Of a DNA stretch of 64,000 bases, positions 1-8,276 are shown in pieces. The stretch is from Polaromonas sp. UBA5171 (GTDB lineage Bacteria > Pseudomonadota > Gammaproteobacteria > Burkholderiales > Burkholderiaceae_C): assembly GCA_002413395.1 (NCBI GenBank), contig DHWX01000009.1, positions 91,048-155,047 of the forward strand, read 5' to 3'. The translations under genes and the position numbers were made by a program. The notes beneath the pieces were generated by a model. It worked only from the letters and a program-made list of their open reading frames with translations, had not been told where the DNA came from and searched no databases. Position 1 is the first letter of the stretch, and each line of letters begins with the position of its first letter.

Positions 1-2
1 GC

Positions 3-266
3 AGTTCCGAAATGCGCCGCATCCAATTCGTCGGCGAGGTAAAAAGCACGAAGGATGGCTGGGCCGAGGTGGAAACCAAAAACCGCTTCCAGGTCGGCGA
101 CACGCTGGAAGTCATTCACCCCAGCGGCAACCGCACCGTGCAAGTCACCACTATAAAAAACCTCGACGGCGAGGAAATCACCGTTGCATCAGGCAGCCCG
201 CTGCATGTGTGGATTCCTCTGAATGCACCTGCCGACAAAGCCTTGCTGGCCCGACTTTTTACATGA
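3..266 (+). CDS. U32 family peptidase / tRNA-hydroxylation protein, C-terminal end (partial)
   Basis: The reading frame is open from the window edge, so this is the 3' end of a larger gene; the ATG at 12 is internal. The visible 87 residues form a small beta-barrel-like tail with FVGEVKSTKDGWAEVETKNR and FQVGDTLEVIHPSGN. This resembles the C-terminal domain of the U32 family proteins YegQ/TrhP, which act in tRNA uridine hydroxylation in E. coli. The U32 catalytic domain lies outside the window, so the subfamily cannot be fixed. Confidence 0.75.
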   Translation, partial: SSEMRRIQFVGEVKSTKDGWAEVETKNRFQVGDTLEVIHPSGNRTVQVTTIKNLDGEEITVASGSPLHVWIPLNAPADKALLARLFT

Positions 267-302
267 CAAATTGGGATTTCGTTCACATAAACAAGCCATT
301 TA

Positions 303-324
303 ATGCTATTTAAAAAATAGCCGA
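303..324. repeat. Short palindromic repeat, GCTATT..AATAGC type
   Basis: GCTATTTAAAAAATAGC at 305-321 is a near-perfect hairpin in the short gap between the U32 gene and the convergent small membrane gene. It resembles the core of other palindromes in this window (12658, 16133, 22623, 60211). It may serve as a weak bidirectional terminator, but there is no U-run. Confidence 0.5.
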
Positions 325-334
325 TGAGCCATGC

Positions 335-580
335 CTAACCCCGATCAATAAACAGCCCGGCGCAAAGGATGGCACCAACAACGTACAACAACCAGGTCTG
401 CTCGATGGCGTAGGGATAGAACATCAACGCGACCCCCAGCCACTTGGTGAGCTTGCGCCCCGCCCGCTTGCCATAACGGTACGCAGCATAGCCAATGAAG
501 CTAAATGCGAGGGCACCAAAGATATAGCCCGGACCTGGAAGAGTCAGACCAAGCGACTGTATGAGTGAAGAGTTATCCAT
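335..580 (-). CDS. Small two-helix membrane protein of unknown function
   Basis: The protein has 81 residues if translation starts at the ATG at 580 (MDNSSLIQSLGL). A longer frame back to 664 adds 28 polar, His-rich residues that look non-coding. Two hydrophobic segments are visible, GYIFGALAFSFIGYAAYRYG and a C-terminal one around WLLYVVGAILCAGLFID, separated by a basic KRAGRKLTKW loop. This suggests a small inner-membrane protein. No family is recognised. It is convergent with the U32 gene and lies downstream of acnB on the same strand. Confidence 0.6.
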   Translation of the reverse strand: MDNSSLIQSLGLTLPGPGYIFGALAFSFIGYAAYRYGKRAGRKLTKWLGVALMFYPYAIEQTWLLYVVGAILCAGLFIDRG

Positions 581-654
581 GCGATGGTGACACGACGAAG
601 GGCTGACGTGCCCGTGCGGAAAAGCCGCATTCTGCCATTGTGGATCATGACTGC

Positions 655-695
655 TGCCCGGCAAAACCAGCCCGTGAGGCGCTGTTTTTGCCGGG
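655..695. repeat. Inverted repeat downstream of acnB
   Basis: GCCCGGCAAAAC (655-666) pairs with GTTTTTGCCGGGC (683-695) with one bulged base, 10 bp past the acnB stop codon. No U-run follows on the minus strand, so it is not a classic intrinsic terminator. It more likely forms a 3'-end-stabilising hairpin or slows transcription. Confidence 0.5.
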
Positions 696-705
696 CATCT
701 TTGGC

Positions 706-3321
706 TCAGGCCGCGATGCGCTCGTCCACGGTTTCGGCCAGGTCAGTGTAATCTTTGACCTTGTCAAAGTTCAGGTACTGATACACCGTTTTGCTGGCGG
801 CCGTAAGCACGCCCATGTCGGCCATGTACTCGGCTTTGGTCGGGATACGGCCAAGCTTGGCGCAGATGGCGGCCAGTTCGGCAGAACCCAGGTACACGTT
901 GGAATTCTTACCCAGGCGGTTGGGAAAGTTGCGCGTCGAGGTCGAGAACACCGTGGCGCCTTCTTTCACCTGGGCCTGGTTGCCCATGCACAGGCTGCAG
1001 CCCGGCATTTCCATGCGCGCACCGGCCGAGCCCAGCACACCGTAGTGGCCTTCTTCGCTCAGTTGATGGGCATCCATCTTGGTGGGTGGCGCCATCCAGA
1101 GTTTGACGGGAATGTCACGCTTGTTTTCCAGCAATTTGGATGCCGCGCGGAAATGACCAATATTGGTCATGCAACTGCCGATGAACACTTCGTCGATGGC
1201 GGCACCCGCCACCTCGGACAAGGTCTTGACGTCGTCGGGGTCGTTCGGGCAGGCCACGATGGGCTCGTGGATCTCGGCCAGATCGATTTCGATCACGGCG
1301 GCGTATTCGGCATCCGCGTCGGCCTTGAGCAGTTGCGGGTTGGCCAGCCAGGCTTCCATGGCGGCAATGCGGCGCTTGATGGTGCGCACATCCGAGTAGC
1401 CCGTTGCAATCATCCACTTGAGCATGGTGATATTGCTGGTGATGTACTCGATGATGGGTTCCTTGTTGAGGTGTACCGTGCAGCCGCCAGCGGAACGCTC
1501 GGCCGACGCGTCGCTCAACTCAAACGCCTGCTCAACCTTCAGGTCTGGCAATCCCTCAATCTCCAGAATGCGGCCCGAGAAAATATTTTTCTTGCCCTGC
1601 TTGGCAACCGACAGCAAGCCTGCCTTGATGGCATACAGCGGAATCGCGTTGACCAGATCACGCAGCGTGACGCCAGGTTGCAAGGATCCCTTGAAGCGCA
1701 CCAGCACACTTTCGGGCATGTCCAGCGGCATCACGCCGGTGGCAGCGCCAAAAGCCACCAGACCGGAACCTGCAGGGAAGCTGATGCCGATCGGAAAACG
1801 CGTGTGGCTGTCACCGCCAGTACCGACGGTATCGGGTAGCAGCATGCGATTAAGCCAGCTGTGGATGATGCCATCGCCCGGGCGCAACGGGACGCCGCCG
1901 CGCGTGCTCATGAACTCGGGCAACTCGTGGTGCATCTTCACGTCAATCGGCTTTGGATAGGCCGCGGTGTGGCAAAACGACTGCATCACCAGATCGGCGC
2001 TGAAGCCCAGGCAGGCCAGGTCTTTCAGCTCGTCGCGTGTCATGGGACCGGTCGTGTCTTGCGAGCCCACCGAGGTCATTTTCGGTTCGCAATAGGTACC
2101 GGGACGCACGCCCTGGCCTTCAGGCAGACCGACGGCCCGGCCGACAATTTTTTGGGCCAATGTGAAGCCATGACCGCTGTCGCCCGGATTTTGCGGCAAA
2201 CGGAACTGGGTCGATAGCGGCAAGCCGAGCGCAGCGCGCGCCTTGGCCGTCAGGCCGCGGCCGACGATCAGGGGAATCCGGCCACCAGCGCGCACTTCGT
2301 CCAGCAGCACACCGCTTTTCAGCTTGAACTCGGCAATAGCCTTGCCGTCCTTGAGTGCCTTGCCTTCGTAGGGCCGCAATTCAATGACATCGCCCATGGC
2401 CATCTGGCTGACGTCGAGCTCGATCGGCAACGCGCCTGAGTCTTCCATGGTGTTGTAGAAAATCGGCGCGATTTTGCCGCCCAGGCAGACGCCACCGAAA
2501 CGCTTGTTGGGAACATAGGGAATGTCTTCACCCGTCCACCACAGCACCGAGTTGGTCGCGGACTTGCGTGATGAACCGGTGCCCACCACGTCGCCCACAT
2601 AGGCCACAAGGTTGCCTTTGGCCTTGAGTTCTTCAATGAATTTAACCGGGCCGCGCTTGCCGTCTTCTTCAGGCGTGACGCCCGGGCGGGCATTTTTGTG
2701 CATGGCCAGCGCGTGCAGCGGAATATCCGGGCGGCTCCAGGCATCCGGCGCGGGAGACAGGTCGTCGGTGTTGATTTCACCCGCCACCTTGAAGATCGTC
2801 AGCTTGATCGACTGGGGCACTTCCGGACGGCTGGTGAACCACTCAGCGTCGGCCCAGCTTTGCAGTACGGCTTTGGCATATTGATTGCCCTTGCCGGCTT
2901 TTTCCTGCACATCGTGAAACTGGTCGAACATCAGCAAGGTATTTTTCAGACCGCTGGCCGCCTGGCTTGCCACGCTTGCGTCGGCGTCGTCGAGCAGGGC
3001 AATCATCGGACTGATGTTGTAGCCACCCAGCATGGTGCCCAACAGTTGCGTGGCTTGCACGCGCGAAATCAGCGCGCATTTTTCAGTACTGTGCGCCACC
3101 GCCGCCAGGTAACTGGCCTTGACCTTGGCCGCATCGTCCACACCGGCGGGCACGCGGTGGGTGATCAGGTCCAGCAAAAACGTTTCTTCGCCTTTGGGCG
3201 GCTTCTTGAGCAGTTCAATGACCTCAGCGGTCTGCCGGGCCGTCAACGGCAGTGGCGGAATGCCCAATTGCGCGCGTTCGGCGGCTTGGCTGCGATAGGT
3301 CTGCAAGAACTCGGATGACAT
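706..3321 (-). CDS. acnB: Aconitate hydratase B (bifunctional aconitase / 2-methylisocitrate dehydratase)
   Basis: AcnB interconverts citrate and isocitrate in the TCA cycle using a [4Fe-4S] cluster. The 871 residues match the usual AcnB length of about 860. The N-terminal HEAT-like region is followed by the swivel domain ([12 protein letters not shown]) and then the catalytic domains, the reverse of the AcnA order. Cluster cysteines lie in [10 protein letters not shown] and GCSLCMGN. The ATG at 3321 is chosen because AGGAG (3330-3334) sits 8 bases upstream and the product starts [10 protein letters not shown]; an in-frame start at 3342 lacks this. The gene opens the minus-strand end of the TCA block. 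Confidence 0.97.
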   Translation of the reverse strand: MSSEFLQTYRSQAAERAQLGIPPLPLTARQTAEVIELLKKPPKGEETFLLDLITHRVPAGVDDAAKVKASYLAAVAHSTEKCALISRVQATQLLGTMLGGYNISPMIALLDDADASVASQAASGLKNTLLMFDQFHDVQEKAGKGNQYAKAVLQSWADAEWFTSRPEVPQSIKLTIFKVAGEINTDDLSPAPDAWSRPDIPLHALAMHKNARPGVTPEEDGKRGPVKFIEELKAKGNLVAYVGDVVGTGSSRKSATNSVLWWTGEDIPYVPNKRFGGVCLGGKIAPIFYNTMEDSGALPIELDVSQMAMGDVIELRPYEGKALKDGKAIAEFKLKSGVLLDEVRAGGRIPLIVGRGLTAKARAALGLPLSTQFRLPQNPGDSGHGFTLAQKIVGRAVGLPEGQGVRPGTYCEPKMTSVGSQDTTGPMTRDELKDLACLGFSADLVMQSFCHTAAYPKPIDVKMHHELPEFMSTRGGVPLRPGDGIIHSWLNRMLLPDTVGTGGDSHTRFPIGISFPAGSGLVAFGAATGVMPLDMPESVLVRFKGSLQPGVTLRDLVNAIPLYAIKAGLLSVAKQGKKNIFSGRILEIEGLPDLKVEQAFELSDASAERSAGGCTVHLNKEPIIEYITSNITMLKWMIATGYSDVRTIKRRIAAMEAWLANPQLLKADADAEYAAVIEIDLAEIHEPIVACPNDPDDVKTLSEVAGAAIDEVFIGSCMTNIGHFRAASKLLENKRDIPVKLWMAPPTKMDAHQLSEEGHYGVLGSAGARMEMPGCSLCMGNQAQVKEGATVFSTSTRNFPNRLGKNSNVYLGSAELAAICAKLGRIPTKAEYMADMGVLTAASKTVYQYLNFDKVKDYTDLAETVDERIAA

Positions 3322-3387
3322 GCTGGCTACTCCTGGTTTCAAAATTGTGGGGTCATTGTAAAAATTATGGCCATCTGAGGATGATGC

Positions 3388-4038
3388 TTACCTGGTGGCC
3401 TTTGCCGGCGCGGCGACCAGAACCTCTGCCGCAGGCGCGGCCATCGCGGTCTTGGGCATATCCAGCAAGCTGGGCGGCGGGCTCAGCTTCATCTGTTCGG
3501 CCACGATTACTTGCGCCGGGCTCATGCACTCGTCGGCCATGCGAATGCCGAGCTTCTGGTTCATCAGCATGGATTTGTTGGCCAATTGCAGCCACACCGC
3601 ACCCGCCTTCTGGTCTTCCAGGCGAATTGCACCGGTCGAGGTCATCACCGGGAACATGCGGTATTTGAAATTTTTTCCCTGCATGTCAAAGTAGCCTGGG
3701 GCTTTGGCGTCTTGAATCAAGGTGATCGACGCACCAAGCTCGCACGGCATCAGGCCCACCTGAACACGCTCGGCAATGGCCAGCTCGGCTGGTGTCAGCG
3801 CGGCTTCGGCCGCTTCAATGCCAGCTGCGACGTTCTTGGCGGCGCTCCTGAGGTTGGTATGGCTTGCACTGACAGCGTGTTTCTTTTTGGTTACCTTGAC
3901 CGCCGGTTTGCTTCTAGCGGCGGCAGGTTTGACCACCTGGGTCTCGGGGTTCGTCTGCGCCGTTGCCTGGCTGGCGACAGCCATCAAAACCGCAGCGGTC
4001 AACGCGGCTGCAAGGGTTGCGGTGTGGATAGTTTTCAT
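3388..4038 (-). CDS. Exported protein of unknown function
   Basis: The 216-residue protein has a clear signal peptide (MKTIHTATLAAALTAAVLMA, cleavage probably after SQATA). A basic, low-complexity linker follows (RSKPAVKVTKKKH). The compact domain from about residue 70 contains two cysteines, in LMPCELGAS and MADECMSPAQ, which could form a periplasmic disulfide, and a KYRMFPVMTSTGAIRLED stretch. I recognise no family. It lies between acnB and a CitE-like lyase gene on the same strand, 66 bp upstream of acnB. Confidence 0.75.
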   Translation of the reverse strand: MKTIHTATLAAALTAAVLMAVASQATAQTNPETQVVKPAAARSKPAVKVTKKKHAVSASHTNLRSAAKNVAAGIEAAEAALTPAELAIAERVQVGLMPCELGASITLIQDAKAPGYFDMQGKNFKYRMFPVMTSTGAIRLEDQKAGAVWLQLANKSMLMNQKLGIRMADECMSPAQVIVAEQMKLSPPPSLLDMPKTAMAAPAAEVLVAAPAKATR

Positions 4039-4077
4039 ACGGCCTTCATGATGTGATGGGAAATACTACGATAGTAC

Positions 4078-5067
4078 TCAGTGAGAAGTTGCCTGAAAAT
4101 AAATCAATACCTCGGCGGGAAGCGACCGACCCGTCTGGTGGGCGCGATCAAGTACCTGCCAGAAATAGCGATAACTTGCACGGTCATGCAATTTACCGCT
4201 AAAACTGATGGGGGCCCAATCAGCATTGTCAGCAGCAAGGATAATTGCTGTTGCCTCCTCAATCTCGACCTCGCTCGGGGCGAAGGCCTCCAAAATGGGA
4301 CGAATCTGGTTGGGGTGAATGCTCCACATGCGGGTATAACCCAGTTCGCGGGCGGCTTTGCCAGCGGCTGCTTTTATGGCCGCGGTATCACTGAACTCAG
4401 TGACCACACAATGGGATGGCACCTTGCCATGGGCATGACAGGCCGAGGCAACCTCCAGCTTGGCGCGTACCACCAGCGGGTGGGTGAATTGGCCCTGACT
4501 GCTCATGCCAGCGGCCGGAATCGCACCGCCATGAGCAGACACAAAGTCCATGAGACCGAAACTCAGCGACTGCACTCTGGGGTGTGCAGCAATGTCAAAG
4601 GCGCGATGCACGGCAGCGGGTGACTCGATCAGCACATGTAGCGGCAAATGCATCGCAGACGCGGCAAACAGCGCCCGTTCGGCCTTCATCACGTCAGCAA
4701 CCGATTCCACCTTGGGTACCATGATGTGGATCAGCGTATCCGCCAACTTTTCGGCAATGATGGCCATGTCGGAGTCAAAAGCGGGATGGTCCACGGAGTG
4801 CACACGAACGGCAACGCGGGCTTTGTCGCTGGCAAGAGTCGCCAGCGCCACCACCATAGCCGCATGATCGGCCTCACCACCCACTGGCGCACCGTCCTCG
4901 CAATCGAGCGTCACGTCAAAAACGCAGGTGCCAAACTCTTCGATCATCTCGGCCTGCAATTGCAGGCTTTTGCGCATCCGCGCTTCCACTCCGCTGTAGT
5001 GGTCGCAAACCGGCAGGAAACCTGCAGCAGCCTGGGCACCGAGCAGAACTTGGCGCGGATGTTTCAT
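4078..5067 (-). CDS. HpcH/HpaI aldolase / citrate lyase beta-like CoA-ester lyase
   Basis: The protein has 329 residues. CitE-superfamily marks are visible: TLDCEDGAP near residue 55 (metal and substrate binding), VPKVES near 118, IESPAAV near 145, and SIHPNQI near 268. Members cleave or hydrolyse malyl-CoA, citramalyl-CoA or related esters. The gene lies between the acnB side and mdh, on the same strand as both, which suggests a malyl/citramalyl-type substrate feeding C4 or C2 acids to the TCA cycle. The exact substrate cannot be read from sequence. Confidence 0.8.
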   Translation of the reverse strand: MKHPRQVLLGAQAAAGFLPVCDHYSGVEARMRKSLQLQAEMIEEFGTCVFDVTLDCEDGAPVGGEADHAAMVVALATLASDKARVAVRVHSVDHPAFDSDMAIIAEKLADTLIHIMVPKVESVADVMKAERALFAASAMHLPLHVLIESPAAVHRAFDIAAHPRVQSLSFGLMDFVSAHGGAIPAAGMSSQGQFTHPLVVRAKLEVASACHAHGKVPSHCVVTEFSDTAAIKAAAGKAARELGYTRMWSIHPNQIRPILEAFAPSEVEIEEATAIILAADNADWAPISFSGKLHDRASYRYFWQVLDRAHQTGRSLPAEVLIYFQATSH

Positions 5068-5206
5068 TGAAGCCAGACCGTATCAAAAGTCCTAACGAGC
5101 GGCTCGTAGGCCAAGTGCGGATGGCAGGCAACCGGGACACACTTGCGGTGCCTGAGGATTGCCTGGTGGGATCCGCAGCAACGCCCCCAAGTCGCGTCGC
5201 AGGCCA

Positions 5207-6193
5207 TCACAGCAGATGCTTGACGCCGTCCTGCTCAGCCAGCAACTCAGCCAGGGTCTTGTTGATGCGTTCCTGGCTGAAAGCGTCTATTTCCAGGCCT
5301 TCGACCAGCTTGTATTCGCCGCCTTCGCAGGTGACTGGAAAGCCGAACATTACGTCCTTGGGAATGCCGTACTGGCCGTCTGAAGGAATCCCCATGGTGA
5401 CCCACTTGCCATTCGTGCCAAGCGCCCAATCGCGCATGTGATCGATGGCGGCGTTGGCCGCCGAGGCGGCCGATGACGAACCACGCGCCTCGATGATGGC
5501 AGCGCCGCGCTTGCCGACGGTCGGCAGGAAGGTGTTGGCGTTCCATTCCTGGTCATTGATCATTTTGGCGACGCTCTCGCCCTTGATGGTGGCGAAACGG
5601 TAGTCGGCGTACATGGTGGGCGAGTGGTTGCCCCAGACGGTGAGTTTTTCGATGTCGGCCACGGCCTTGCCGGTCTTGGTGGCGAGCTGGCTGGCAGCGC
5701 GGTTGTGATCCAGGCGCAGCATGGCGGTGAAATTCTTGCGCGGCAAATCAGGGGCACTCTTCATTGCGATATAGGCATTCGTATTGGCGGGGTTGCCGAC
5801 CACTAGCACCTTGACGTTGCGGCTGGCAACGGCGTTGAGCGCCTTGCCCTGAGCGGTGAAGATGGCGCCATTGACGGCCAGCAGCTCAGCGCGCTCCATG
5901 CCGGGACCGCGCGGACGCGAGCCGACCAGCAGCGCATAGTCGGCGTCCTTGAAGGCCGTCATCGGATCGCCGTGGGCTTGCATGCCTACCAGCAGCGGGA
6001 AGGCGCAATCTTCGAGCTCCATCATGACGCCCTTGAGCGCCTTTTGCGGGCCTTCGACCGGGACTTCAAGCAGTTGCAGGATCACCGGCTGGTCCTTGCC
6101 CAGCATTTCTCCGGATGCAATGCGAAACAGCAGCGCGTAACCGATTTGGCCAGCGGCCCCTGTAACAGCAACACGGACGGGTTTTTTGCTCAT
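5207..6193 (-). CDS. mdh: Malate dehydrogenase (NAD-dependent)
   Basis: Mdh oxidises malate to oxaloacetate. The 328 residues match the non-E. coli-type bacterial enzyme. The NAD site is [12 protein letters not shown]. Substrate arginines and catalytic residues lie in [22 protein letters not shown] and [11 protein letters not shown]. The ATG at 6193 is chosen ([12 protein letters not shown]), with a GGAG about 9 bases upstream; the frame extends to 6262 without SD support. It diverges from the GntR gene across a 278-bp region that may hold the operator of both. Confidence 0.97.
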   Translation of the reverse strand: MSKKPVRVAVTGAAGQIGYALLFRIASGEMLGKDQPVILQLLEVPVEGPQKALKGVMMELEDCAFPLLVGMQAHGDPMTAFKDADYALLVGSRPRGPGMERAELLAVNGAIFTAQGKALNAVASRNVKVLVVGNPANTNAYIAMKSAPDLPRKNFTAMLRLDHNRAASQLATKTGKAVADIEKLTVWGNHSPTMYADYRFATIKGESVAKMINDQEWNANTFLPTVGKRGAAIIEARGSSSAASAANAAIDHMRDWALGTNGKWVTMGIPSDGQYGIPKDVMFGFPVTCEGGEYKLVEGLEIDAFSQERINKTLAELLAEQDGVKHLL

Positions 6194-6383
6194 GATGGAC
6201 AACTCCAGGAAGTTAAAAATTGCGTGGAATGAATTGATGTGAGGTGAGATGTTTGGCATCAACCGTGAGAATTTGGGGAAATTTGGACAGTTCGCCAGTG
6301 ATGACTGACACCCCGGAAATCGGCAGGCAGAGCATTTAGCTCAATGACATATTTTACGCTCTAAAAATAATGCAAGTCAATTT

Positions 6384-6403
6384 GTCTTATGTCTTATACA
6401 AGA
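6384..6403. promoter_or_regulatory. Candidate GntR operator between mdh and the GntR gene
   Basis: TCTTATACAAGA (6392-6403) is a near-palindrome, and GTCTTAT occurs as a tandem copy at 6384-6390 and 6391-6397. It lies in the AT-rich divergent region, about 70 bp upstream of the GntR start and 190 bp upstream of mdh. GntR regulators commonly bind such dyads next to their own gene. No copy was seen upstream of sdhC or gltA. Confidence 0.4.
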
Positions 6404-6471
6404 TATGATTAGCGTCTGATTTTCAACCGCGCCGTTTGCGTTCCGAGTCGATGTGTTAACCCGCTATCGTT

Positions 6472-7269
6472 ATGGCAACCCTCCTTTCTTCATCGCCCGA
6501 CACAATCACAGCCACCAGTGAGGTGGCCTCAATTTCTGGCGTCGCCCCGGCGTTCAGCCCGCTATACCAGCAGATCAAGGGGCTGATCCTGCAAAGCCTG
6601 CTGGCGGGCGAATGGAAACCGGGCGAATTGATTCCCAGCGAGATGGAACTGGCCGCCCGCTTTCACGTCAGCCAGGGGACGGTACGCAAGGCAATTGACG
6701 AGCTCGGGGCCGAAAACCTGGTGATGCGGCGCCAGGGCAAGGGCACATTCGTAGCCACCCATGCCGAGCAACAGGTGCAGTACCGCTTCCTGCGATTGAC
6801 GCCGGATCACGGTGACAGTCGCAGCGAGGGGCCGGCCGAGCGACAGATCATCAACTGCAGGCGCTTGCGCGCACCGGCTGATGTTGCCCGGGCGCTGGCG
6901 CTGCGCGCGGGCGATGCCGTGCTGCAATTGCGGCGCCTACTGGCGTTTCAGGGCGCGCCCACCATTGTTGAAGAGATCTGGCTGCCGGGTGGTCCATTCA
7001 AAGGCCTGACGGCCGACCGTCTATCCGCTTACCGCGGACCAATGTATGCGCTGTTTGAAACCGAATTTGGCGTGCGCATGGTGCGTGCCGAAGAAAAACT
7101 CCGGGCGGTCGCTGCCGATGCGGCTTCCGCGGAACTTCTGAGGGTTCCAGTGGGCGAGCCGCTATTGAGCGTGGAACGCACTTCCTTCACTTACAACGAC
7201 CTGCCGATGGAATTGCGCCGTGGCCTGTACCGCACCGACTCCCATCACTACAAAAACAAACTGAGCTGA
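6472..7269 (+). CDS. GntR-family regulator (HutC-type, UTRA domain)
   Basis: The 265-residue protein has a winged helix-turn-helix at residues 25-95 (QQIKGLILQSLLAGEWKPGE, PSEMELAARFHVSQGTVRKA, RRQGKGTFVA). A UTRA ligand-binding domain follows at about 120-260 (VEEIWLPGGPF, RAEEKLRAV, LSVERTSF). UTRA regulators sense small carboxylates, sugars or amino acids. Its position between mdh and sdhCDAB suggests control of TCA genes in response to an organic acid. The ligand is inferred only from context. Confidence 0.9.
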   Translation: MATLLSSSPDTITATSEVASISGVAPAFSPLYQQIKGLILQSLLAGEWKPGELIPSEMELAARFHVSQGTVRKAIDELGAENLVMRRQGKGTFVATHAEQQVQYRFLRLTPDHGDSRSEGPAERQIINCRRLRAPADVARALALRAGDAVLQLRRLLAFQGAPTIVEEIWLPGGPFKGLTADRLSAYRGPMYALFETEFGVRMVRAEEKLRAVAADAASAELLRVPVGEPLLSVERTSFTYNDLPMELRRGLYRTDSHHYKNKLS

Positions 7270-7397
7270 CACGGAGCCCTGGAGAAGATGCAAAGGTTTG
7301 TAAATTACTTTACTGCACTGCAATAGAATTAAACTGTTGAATTGAATAAAAATCGCATCTCCGGTGATCACCCAGTTAACCCACGAAAGCCAAAAAA

Positions 7398-7844
7398 ATG
7401 TCACAGCTGGCCTCCACACAACGCGCCAAACGGCCCGAGTTCCGCAACATCAACGCCTTCAAGGATCTGACAACTTACCGACTGCCGCTCGCAGGTTTTG
7501 TCTCCATTCTTCACCGCATCAGCGGAGGCATCATGTTTCTCCTGATGCCCTTCATCATCTGGATGTTTGACACTTCGATTTCGTCCGAAATTTCATTTGC
7601 AAAATTCAAGTCTGCGTTCAACGTTGGCATGCTGGGCCTGCCCGGTGCAATCTGGAAACTGGTCGCGCTCGCCTTGATTTGGGCCTACCTGCACCATTTC
7701 ATGGCAGGCCTTCGCCACCTGTGGATGGATACCAGCCACGAGGCCGTCAGTCTGGAATTTGGCAAATCATCAGCCATCTTCACGCTCGCCGTGAGCATTG
7801 GCCTGACGCTCATTCTGGGTGCCAAACTGTTTGGTCTTTACTAA
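7398..7844 (+). CDS. sdhC: Succinate dehydrogenase cytochrome b556 subunit
   Basis: This is a membrane anchor of complex II (148 residues), which with SdhD binds haem b and ubiquinone. It shows RPEFRNINAF, the signature SILHRISGG, and three hydrophobic helices (GGIMFLLMPFIIWMF; WKLVALALIWAYL; AIFTLAVSIGLTLIL). HHFMAGLRHLWMD carries the likely haem-ligand histidine. It is the first gene of sdhCDAB, 128 bp after the GntR gene; the gap is AT-rich and probably holds the promoter, though I see no convincing -35/-10 pair. Confidence 0.95.
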   Translation: MSQLASTQRAKRPEFRNINAFKDLTTYRLPLAGFVSILHRISGGIMFLLMPFIIWMFDTSISSEISFAKFKSAFNVGMLGLPGAIWKLVALALIWAYLHHFMAGLRHLWMDTSHEAVSLEFGKSSAIFTLAVSIGLTLILGAKLFGLY

Positions 7845-7863
7845 TTTCCAAAGGAAACACACC

Positions 7864-8229
7864 ATGTCTGTTAATTTCGGCACCAAGCGCATTGTTGTCG
7901 GCGCCCACTACGGCCTGCGTGACTGGCTGGCCCAGCGCGTGACGGCGGTCCTGATGGCCCTCTTCACCCTGCTGGTCCTGGTTCAACTCATATTTGGCAA
8001 AGGCCCAATCGGCTACAACCAATGGGCCGGAATTTTCTCGCCGCAATGGATGAAGGTACTGACCTTCGCCGTCATCATCGCCCTGCTGTTGCATGTGTGG
8101 GTCGGTGTGCGCGACATCTGGATGGACTATATCAAGCCGGTCTGGCTGCGCCTTTCGCTGCAGGTGGTCACCATTGTCTGGCTCGTTGCCTGTGCCGGCT
8201 GGGCGATTCAGGTCCTGTGGCGTCTTTGA
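7864..8229 (+). CDS. sdhD: Succinate dehydrogenase hydrophobic membrane anchor subunit
   Basis: The 121-residue protein is the second membrane anchor of complex II. It has three hydrophobic helices, HYGLRDWLAQR near the N-terminus, and HVWVGVRDIWMDY, whose histidine is the probable second haem ligand. The ATG at 7864 is preceded by AAGGAAAC, while an in-frame extension to 7819 overlaps sdhC. It lies 19 bp after sdhC in the sdhCDAB operon. Confidence 0.94.
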   Translation: MSVNFGTKRIVVGAHYGLRDWLAQRVTAVLMALFTLLVLVQLIFGKGPIGYNQWAGIFSPQWMKVLTFAVIIALLLHVWVGVRDIWMDYIKPVWLRLSLQVVTIVWLVACAGWAIQVLWRL

Positions 8230-8276
8230 GCCCTCAAGCCCTTCATGGCCGTAACTGATTATTGAAACTGAAAAAA

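Noticed and set aside
640..1839. Long open frame antisense to acnB
   Set aside because: It has low-complexity His/Gly/Ala composition, no recognisable domain, and lies opposite an unmistakable AcnB.
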